NCBI GenBank assembly: GCA_029721515.1
Contig: CM056568.1
Coordinates: 2,976,001 to 3,040,000, forward strand
Length of the DNA: 64,000 bases
DNA from: Synanceia verrucosa
Taxonomy: Eukaryota; Chordata; Actinopteri; Perciformes; Synanceiidae
Reading direction: 5' to 3'
Part shown: positions 56,127 through 64,000 of the stretch, one piece after another
Layout: every line of letters starts with the position of its first letter
Position numbering within the stretch: position 1 is the stretch's first letter
The notes under the pieces: model-generated
Told to the model about the DNA's origin: nothing
Database searches by the model: none
The model's input: only the letters and a program-made list of their open reading frames with translations
Position numbers and translations under genes: made by a program

Positions 56127-57410
56127 ACATTAGGTACCATTTTTTTATGGACCCATATCCAGTGAGAATAAAAGTCAGACAGCAGATGGCGCCATCTCCT
56201 CCTCCAGAACACCAGCATCAGCACATCAGCTGTTATCAATAAGAATAGCAATATTATTCATCACATGAATCATGTCTTTTAGTCCCTTTCTTCTTATTTT
56301 ATATCAAAGATTTATGAATGTCATAACATTTTATGGTTTTTCTGTGATAGATTTACTTCAATCGTGTATTTTAATCCCCGAAAACAGCCTTTGTTTTTGA
56401 TTTACGCCTGTGCTGCAATGCTGGTGGGTCATAAAAACCCCCAAACCTTCTCCATCTGTCTGCAAAACCGGTTCAGTTTGTTTCTTCATCTCCTCGCTGA
56501 ATATCAAAAAGTCGTGCTCCCCCTCAAGTCTGAGCCTGCAGAGGAACAGAAACCAAAGCATCAGATGGTTGCGTGTCAGAATGAAACCTGCCTGTCAGAT
56601 CAGGTGAAAACAGGTGAGCAGAAACAAGCTTCTCCTGACAGACAGGTCTGTTTGTTGGCTGTTAGCAGACAAACCTGCATATCAAACCTACATCTGGAGC
56701 GCCAGCGGGCACATTCAGTGTCTGATCTATCACACTTGATTAGTGTATGATTGGCCATCAGGACTTCATTACCCACAAACTGTGTGTGTGTATGTGTGTC
56801 TGCCTTATGTCCACATTGGGGGATTGGGGACTGCATGTGCAATTGGGGACAAAATCCATGTCCCCAATTGATCAAACCTTTATTTTGGGTCAGTGGTTAG
56901 GGTTAGGCGGAGGTTAGGGTTAGGATTAGGGGGTTAGGTTGGGGTTAGGCTTAGGGTAAGATTTTAGGAAATCAAAGTTTGTCCCTAAAGGGGACGTAAA
57001 AATGCCTAAATACCCCAAAGGTGACTTAAGTAAACGTGTGTGTGTGTGGGATCAGTGAAGTAATTTTCAGCCTGTTGCCAAACAGGCCACACAACTTCCT
57101 TCACAGCGTCCCAGCACACACTTTTCCCACACATCGTAGTGGAGGTTACAGGTCAGCAAGTCACGTCTTGAAGACTGAATGCAAATTTCGAGGAAATACC
57201 TGGTTTATCTTTTTGTCCTTATATCCCATAATCCACTCTGAGCTGTTCATTTTTAAGATGAAGAAGATCCCATTCAAGATTTGTCCCAATCCTGCACCAA
57301 AGACTGAGTATGTTAGTTAGTTCAAAACAAATGCTTGATGAAAATGCTCCCGTTAAAACAGTGGTGACGTAGCTCCAAATAATATGAAACGTGTCTCTGC
57401 ATGAAGTTTA
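56127..57410. other. Intergenic with a telomere-like tract
   Basis: No gene. Short GT tracts occur at about 56780 and 57037. A 128-codon plus-strand frame (56364-56750) has no family signature. The telomere-like part is listed separately. Confidence 0.5.
56888..56962. repeat. Degenerate interstitial telomere-like repeat
   Basis: About ten imperfect ggttag/gttaggg words on the plus strand (e.g. ggttagggttaggcggaggt, gggttaggttggggttaggc). They sit inside a stretch containing 'tgtccccaattgatc' and 'ttgtccctaaaggggac', so they look like part of a dispersed repeat and not a chromosome end. Confidence 0.6.
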
Positions 57411-59186
57411 ACTAGCAGTGGGACTGATGCAGGGACAGACTGGCCAGTCTGGCACTCGGGAAGATGCCAGAAGTGCCACGCTGTCTCCTGGGCCGGCCCC
57501 GATATTCTCCATCGTAGCCCCGCATCCGTACTACTGTGGCCCACCCACTAGGGGCTTATCCAATATGTGTCTTTATTGTCTTAAAATTTCTCCCCCCGAA
57601 TATCTTTACAGAAGTACCTGCTCGGTATTTAACTAACGGTGACACCATGATGGTGTGTCTCAAGTTTCACATCGGCCTACTTTACAAGGAAATGTCTTCT
57701 TGAGATGTTAAAAATGTGCATGGTTTGAAATAAAACAAACAAATCTATCTGTAATGAAAATGAAGCAATGCCTTCTGGGAATCGCGTCTATGAGTTTGGG
57801 TTTGCTGACAGGAATAAAACGTCGCAGCCTCTATCTAGCTTGCTTGCACTTGTTTTCGCCATTAGTGGTGGTGGTCAAGTTGGTGGTGGACGGTGGAGAT
57901 TATACCAAGTTGACTGATAAAATGAATCAACACAAGGAGAAAGTGGAGAAAAAGAGATGAAGAAGTGCTTCTGTCTGAGGGCGAAAAATGAGCCAAATTT
58001 GATGTGTTTTTTCAGTCTTGTACCGCAACCTCAGCTAGCACTAGTTATACTAGCAATGCTATAAGAGCACGCTCCTTCAGCCTTTATTAACTGCATGATG
58101 GGAAGACACGTTCTGCTAGTTGGGCCGCTTGTGGGTGTAAATGCCAGGGCCATTTTTTTTTATCCCAGTAAATCACTGGACTGATGTATGCTTTGTGTCA
58201 TTTACTGTAAATTGGGGTCGTGTCGATACACTCAGCTCATGAGACGATACACAATATTGGGTTCACAAGAACAATACGAGACAATATTTTCACATTACTT
58301 TTAGGAAAACTAAAATGACAACCGAACCTTTTCGGTACAGATTTGTGCCAAACCAAACAGGTGTGTACCGAAACGATACAGTACGTTGCAAGGAACGAGC
58401 GTGGAACTTTTAATGTGAGCAAGTTCCACACGGACATATTGAAGGAGCGCACATTCACACGACTGTGATGAGTGCGGACATTCTGCTCCAGTCTGTGAGC
58501 AGTCCTTAGTCCGTTTCAAAGGGAACAGCAGCTCATTCATTCATTCATTCATGCTACACAGCAGCTTTGCCATAAGGTTAAAAAACAGTTATGATATCAA
58601 CCTGGGGATGGAGAGACTGAAGCAGAAGTAATACTAATGTTTAGAATACACTTGAAGTAATATTTTTAGATATAATATAAAATAAAATATATAATAGATT
58701 TTATATTTGATTTATAGCAGCAGGATTATATTGTTTCTGTTTTTCTTTCTTCTCTTGTCTAAAACAGTTGGGGAAAAAGTTCAATAATTCATCATAAAAG
58801 ACATTGAACAGACATGAAAGACATTTTCAAATCAAAAAGGTACTGAACGGAAAATGTTGTGTACCGTTACAGGCCTAATGACTGGACAAACAGTCATTTA
58901 ACTCCTTTAATTTCTTTTATTAAAAAGAGTTTATTTAACTCTACCTCTTAAATAATTCATAAAAAATATATTTAAGCACAGCATGGGGTGAGATGTGTCT
59001 GAGCTGAATGTGGTGATGCTACAGTACAAATAATGGGAATGCTTTTCCTGCTCTGTCTCCTCAGGAGCAATGTTTACCTTGGAGCATTGGGGACTCATTG
59101 TTTCTGTAAAAACATTGTTGTAGCTCATCATTTGCCTCACCAAGATTACAGAAATGCATCGTTTGCATCTTTGGATCCTACTGTAT
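57411..59186. other. Intergenic with probable old dispersed repeats
   Basis: No gene. The 'gggacagactggccagtctgg' stretch at about 57430 contains a short inverted repeat. At 58315-58400 'aaccttttcggtacag' and 'gtgtgtaccgaaacgatac' are inverted words resembling decayed hAT-type termini. (ATTC)n lies at about 58532-58552. A 68-codon frame (57754-57960) has no recognisable feature. Confidence 0.4.
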
Positions 59187-60307
59187 TTGTCACTTTATTA
59201 CACCCTGCTAGTAAAATATTGGACTTTTTCCTTCAGAACTGTCTTAATTCTTGATGTCAGACTTTCAACAAGGTGTTGGAAACTTTCCTCACAGATTTTG
59301 CTCCATATTGATATAATAGCATCACTCAGTTGTTGCAGATTTGTCTGCTGCTCATCTATGATGAGAATCTCTGTTCCTCCACATCTTAAAGGATCTGTTG
59401 GATTGTGATCTGGTGACTGTGGAGATTATTGGAGTCAAGTGAACTCTTTGTCATGTTCTAGAAACCAGTTTGAGATGATCTGAGCTTTGTGACATGGAGC
59501 ATTATCCTGCAGGAAGTAGCCAGTGGTCATAAAGGGATGGACATGGTCAGTAACAATACTCAGGTAGACTGTAGTGTTTAAACCATGCTCAGTTGGTATT
59601 AAAGAAAATATCCCCCAGCATTAGACCAGCAGCAGTCTGAACCATTGATACAAGGATGGATCCATGCTTTCATTATGCTTTACTCCAAACTCTGACCATC
59701 TACCATCTGAATGTTCAGCTGAAATGGAGACTGGTCAGACCAGACAGCGTTTCTCCATCTTCTGTTGTCCAGTTGTGGTGATCCTGTGTGAACTGTAGCC
59801 TCAGTTTGCTGTTCTTAGCTGACAGCAGTGGATCCAGGTGTGCTCTTCTTCTGCTGCTCTAGTCCATCTTCTTCAAGGTTCAGTGTTGTTCTTCACACAT
59901 GAGATTCTGCATTCCTTAGTTGAACCAGTGGTTATTTGAGTTCCTGTTGTCTTTCTATCATCTCCAACCAGTCTGTCCATCCTCCTGTGACCTCTCACAT
60001 CAACAAGGCATTTTATTCACTGGATATTTCCTCTTTTCTGGATCATTCTCTGTGAACACTAGAGATGGTTGTAGTGAAAATCCCAGTAGATCAGCAGTTT
60101 CTGAAATACTCAGACCAGCCTGTCTGACACCAGCAACCATGCCACGTTCAAAGTTACTTAAATCCTCTTTCTTCCTCATTCCGATGCTCAGTTTGAACTT
60201 CAGCTAGTTGTTTTGACCACATCTACAGGACTAAACACATTGAGTTGCTGCCATGTGATTGGCTGATTAGATATTTGTGTTCACATTAAAGTGGCTGGTG
60301 AGTGTAC
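59187..60307 (-). mobile_element. Second Tc1-like family, decayed, minus strand
   Basis: The right end 'cattaaagtggctggtgagtgta' and left end 'cactttattacaccctgcta' are the two decayed termini of a Tc1-like transposon of about 1.2 kb. This is a different family from the array copies. On the minus strand the remains include a helix-turn-helix region near 60100 and the 'gagtcaccagatcaca'-type stretch before the third catalytic residue near 59410. The frame is broken by many indels, so it is an old copy. Confidence 0.7.
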
Positions 60308-63300
60308 AATATGGTGCTGCCACCCCTTAAAGCCTGCATGGCATTTTTTGCCACCCCATGAATATTTCTCTCGATCCACCACTGGGGGGCAGGTAACAGA
60401 CAGAGGTTAGTGAGAGGGGGAGAAGCACGGCAGGTATGAGAAACATAAAGCATGTAAACAAGTTCTAGTAGTAAGCCAAAGTACAAGTGCACATGTGATA
60501 ATGATCACAATATGACCCTTTAAAACAAAACAGGCCCACAAAAGTTTTAAGAGGCGTTAGCACTGCGGTGGATATAATTACGAAGTACCTGTGGGATGTA
60601 AATACCTAAAGCCAGACATTGAAAGTGTCCTCGAATGTTGCATTTTATCTGAGTAAATGTTAAAGTGAACACAAACAGAATAAAGCAGCCACATGCTGCA
60701 GGCTGTGTCAACTGTATTGAAGGCTGATATGAACATGACAGGATCTATGGTGAGGATAAGCATAATCCATCCCTTCCTCTGGGTCTCATTTACAGACACT
60801 CATCTGCCCAGATGGGAATAAAAACAAAACCTCATGCAGCTTTTCACTTTTCACACTGCATCAAGTATGACTGTGACACATGAGATGAAAACAGTGACAA
60901 GACGCTCTCAGCTGCACTGTGAACATATAGTACATGTAGGTCTGTTTGACCCCTGGAGGTCTGACTTCCTCCCTGCCCCCCAGAGCTGCTCGTTAATCAC
61001 AGGATGATCATTTCTAAGAAAAACAGAGGCGCCGGGAGCGAAAAACAAACCGGTGAGAATGTGAAAGAAAAGCCGGAGTGGCGGGGAATTCATGAGGGAG
61101 AATGTTATCGCTGCAACTAAAGGTCATATTGTTCACTTCTTCCTGACAGGCAGAGAGAGAGAGAGAAGGGAGTGTAAGTCAATTTGGAAAGAGGTGGAGG
61201 GAGGGAGGGTGAGAGAGTGGGAGGGAGGACAGAGAAAGATTGGTAGGGAGGAAGAAAAACCACAATGTGGGCCTCAAACTGCATAAGGACACATTCTGCT
61301 TGTTACACACACACAATGGCATGGACACAAAACCACACAGATGGCCAAAAGTACATGGACACCAGAGCTGTCAAAGGGGAAATAGGCAGTGAGATATACT
61401 GTGAACAGACTGAAACTGCTTTCAAGAAATACTAAACTGACTACAACAAAAAAAAAACAGCTAATAAAACTATGGACGTCAATTCATTTCTGTTTTATTT
61501 TTTAACTCTATCACCACCAACAAAAAATTGTGTAACCCAAAATCACAGATTAAAAAAAATATCCTCAGAGGTCTTTACAGTCTGCACAGGATATGACTCC
61601 CTTATGTCCTTTATTAACAACCCTCATATTGACTAAGGAAAAACTCCCCCAAAATCCCTTTAACAGGGAAAAAGAAACGGTAGAAACCTCAGGAAGATCA
61701 AGAGAGGAGGGATCCCTCTTCAGGATGGACAGACAGGAAATAGATGTCATGTGTTCAGAGTAACAACAATGAAAAACACATCAACACTCCACAGTTAATA
61801 CTGAAATAATACTGAAACTGAGCCTGAGCAACACATCTGCCTCTCCACCGCACCAAACAGATGGAGCATGTCCTCATAGAATAGAAAAGAATAGTTTTCA
61901 TTGAGGGAAATACACGTGCAACAGCAGCGTAAAACAAGTTATAGTAAGAAATGTACTACTGTAGTATGTACCTACTGTAGATTTGCTGTGCGCCGAGAAC
62001 GCGGGAGCTATTGTGCAGCTTAGCGGGAACACTGCCGATGGGCATGATGCCGCCCTGGGCAACGACCCATTTTGTCAATATCAAAAACCCTGGTTGAACC
62101 TGCTGCAGAGGTGGAGCATCAGTGAGGTCCAGCCTGTCAGTGAACAGGTCTGGTTCACAGGTGCTGCTGCTTTTCATCCCAGAGGAGTGGATGCAGCTGA
62201 GGTCAGGGCTCTGGGAAGAAGAAGACCTAAACACCTACACCACAGATGATAAACAGGACTTTGGTGTCCTCATACTTTCTGCCTCCTACAGACAAAGTCA
62301 CACCCACCCTGACATGACTCTGCACGCTCAAAATCACATCCACACAGGCATGCAAACGCCTTGGACATGAAAACACACACACACACACACACACAAACAC
62401 AAACCGTAAAACCCCCCAAAACTCCAACAAAAGCTAAAGGAGCCAAAATAAAGTTTGGAAACTTTGGAAAGTCCCCAAAAGTTTTCTTTTAGCTCATTGG
62501 TCAGCTCTCAGGTTTCCAGCGTGCCCATTGGCCACCTCGGTTGTCCCACCTCTCCTTTCCCGAGGTGTGTGTGTGTTTCAGGCTATATCAGTGATATTGT
62601 TCAGCTCTGGGTACTGTGTTCTTTCTAATAGGATGGCTTAAATTAATACTGTGTGTGTGTGTGTGTGTGTGTGTTTATCTTGGCCAGCCCTCAGAAAGCC
62701 TTCTTTTCACTGCACGACTCGACTAGACGTGACTCAACTCACTCTTGGTACCTGGGGCCTCTTTTATAAAACACTGCGTAGGATCCATACTGAAGTGTAC
62801 GGTACGTGCGCACAAAAGCCAAAAATGATGCGCGCAAAAAACATACTCTGATGTATAAAACCATGCCCACGCACACCTGTAAGCAATTCTAAACCCCAGT
62901 CCACCTGGAAATGTGAAGACACCCTGATAATCAGCCCTCTACATCAAACATCAGCAGTCGATGCAAAGTGCCTCATGAATAATTATATGAATGACGACCA
63001 AGAAAAGGAGTTTTGACAAAGAAAAATAAATGCAGTCCTCTAGCAGTACCAGTTCATCCATCTCGCTGCACCACACTTTCACCAGTGTTGCCATGGTGTA
63101 TGTGATTAGAACAAACACATTGCTTGCTTCACAACATGCAAGAACCAATATGTCAATCAGTGTATTCATCGTTTTTGAGGTGAACTTGGCCTCTGTTATG
63201 ATCAGGACTGAGCGTAGTGACTGCAGGAGCTGTTACTGAGGTATGGTGAAGATGTGCTGGGTGGAGCTGAGTGTGTGTTCGCTGCAAAAACTAAACCTAG

Positions 63301-63360
63301 TGATACACACACAGTATTAGAATATATTATTAAAAAGTACTCCTGCTCCATTCTGTCATT
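60308..63360. other. Intergenic with dispersed repeats
   Basis: No gene supported. A stretch at about 61560-61770 ('ggaaaaactcccccaaaatccc...aggaagatcaagagaggagg') resembles a repeat abundant in teleost genomes. A purine-rich tract lies at 61140-61260. The stretch at 62745-62880 ('ttttataaaacactgcgtagg...gcgcgcaaaaaac') looks like another dispersed repeat. A frame of 88 codons at 61983-62249 has no recognised motif. Confidence 0.4.
62373..62400. repeat. (CA)n microsatellite
   Basis: A short AC/CA tract; a (GT)n tract follows at about 62651-62675. Confidence 0.8.
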
Positions 63361-63432
63361 CAAATCAAATCAATGCTTTTATTATGCAGTGAATACATTG
63401 AAAAATTAGCTCTGCTGCACTTGGTATACAAC

Positions 63433-64000
63433 TGTGTGTTCATGGGAATTTTTGACCATTCTTCCAGAAGTGTATTCGTGAGGTCACACACTGATGTTGG
63501 ACGAGAAGGCCTGGCTCTCAGTCTCTGCTCTAATTCATCCCAAAGGTGTTCTATCAGGTTGAGGTCAGGACTCTGTGCAGGCCAGTCAAGTTCATCCACA
63601 CCAGACTCTGTCATCCATGTCTTTATGGACCTTGCTTTGTGCACTGGTGCACAGTCATGTTGGAAGAGGAAGGGACCAGCTCCAAATTGTTCCCACAAAG
63701 TTGGGAGCATGGAATTGTCCAAAATGTCTTGGTATGCTGAAGTATTCAGAGTTCCTTTCACTGGAACTAAGGGGCCAAGCCCAGCTCCTGAAAAACAACC
63801 CCACACCATAATCCCCCATCCACCAAACTTTACACTTGGCACAATGCAGTCCGACAAGTATCGTTCTCCTGGCAATCACCAAACTCAGACTCATCCATCA
63901 GATTGCCAGATGGAGAAGTGTGATTCATCACTCCAGAGAACACGTCTCCACTGCTCTAGAGTCCAGTGGTGGCGTGCTTTACACCACTGCATCTGACGCT
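63433..64000 (-). mobile_element. Tc1-like transposon, third copy of the array family, truncated
   Basis: The minus strand encodes the C-terminal half of the same transposase as at 15654 ([48 protein letters not shown], ending near [10 protein letters not shown] at about 63436). The last part of the transposase and the terminal repeat are missing at the left, where unrelated sequence abuts. The element runs off the right edge of the window. Two in-frame TGA codons are seen, at 63891-63893 and 63885-63887; the first is at the same Asp-Gly-stop position as in the two array copies. Confidence 0.85.

Noticed and set aside
56888..56962. True telomere or fusion point
   Set aside because: Too short and degenerate, and embedded in dispersed-repeat sequence with ordinary DNA on both sides.

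Overview
The window is eukaryotic nuclear DNA, and almost certainly from a ray-finned (percomorph-like) teleost. It carries spliced genes, a vertebrate nceh1-type esterase gene, fish-type Tc1-like transposons, an L1/Tx1-like LINE, an L2/Rex-like LINE, a tRNA-derived SINE with an (ATGG)n tail, PIF/Harbinger-like and other MITEs, and AC/GT microsatellites. No bacterial operon, CRISPR array, rRNA gene or functional tRNA gene was seen.

The left half (about 2.3-36.8 kb) is a tandem segmental duplication with an ancestral unit of about 6.7 kb. Each unit carries one minus-strand gene for a secreted Pro/Gln-rich repeat protein. I could reconstruct four apparently intact copies (459, 566, 517 and 389 residues) and one degraded fifth copy (about 40.7-42.4 kb). 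All four intact copies share one architecture. Exon 1 carries the ATG and five residues. Exon 2 carries the hydrophobic signal-peptide core. Exon 3 (exactly 164 nt) encodes an acidic/Ser-rich head. Exon 4 encodes a long Cys-free tract of 12-residue repeats without Asp or Glu, and ends in a stop codon whose last base is the last base of the exon. A short noncoding exon 5 carries AATAAA. Intron phases are 2, 1 and 0, then an intron after the stop. I do not recognise the family. The repeats recall teleost egg-envelope Pro/Gln repeats, but no ZP domain follows.

Mobile elements punctuate the array and date its steps. A full-length L1/Tx1-like LINE (7489-15478) sits in unit 1, and unit 3 keeps the empty site. 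A Tc1-like element with two shared nonsense codons is present in units 1 and 3, so it was already dead when the segment duplicated. Unit 4 holds a Harbinger-like MITE with a TAA target duplication and an L2-like LINE. A chimeric junction near 21.1-21.75 kb contains an orphan 61-bp piece of the repeat exon.

The right half carries one conventional gene on the plus strand, nceh1 (43197-51860, five coding exons, 406 residues). Its first intron contains a 4.9-kb AT-rich minisatellite with 36- and 31-bp units and higher-order structure. Downstream (52-64 kb) is intergenic DNA with a SINE, a decayed Tc1-like element, a telomere-like tract, several dispersed repeats, and the start of a third copy of the array's Tc1-like family running off the window on the minus strand.
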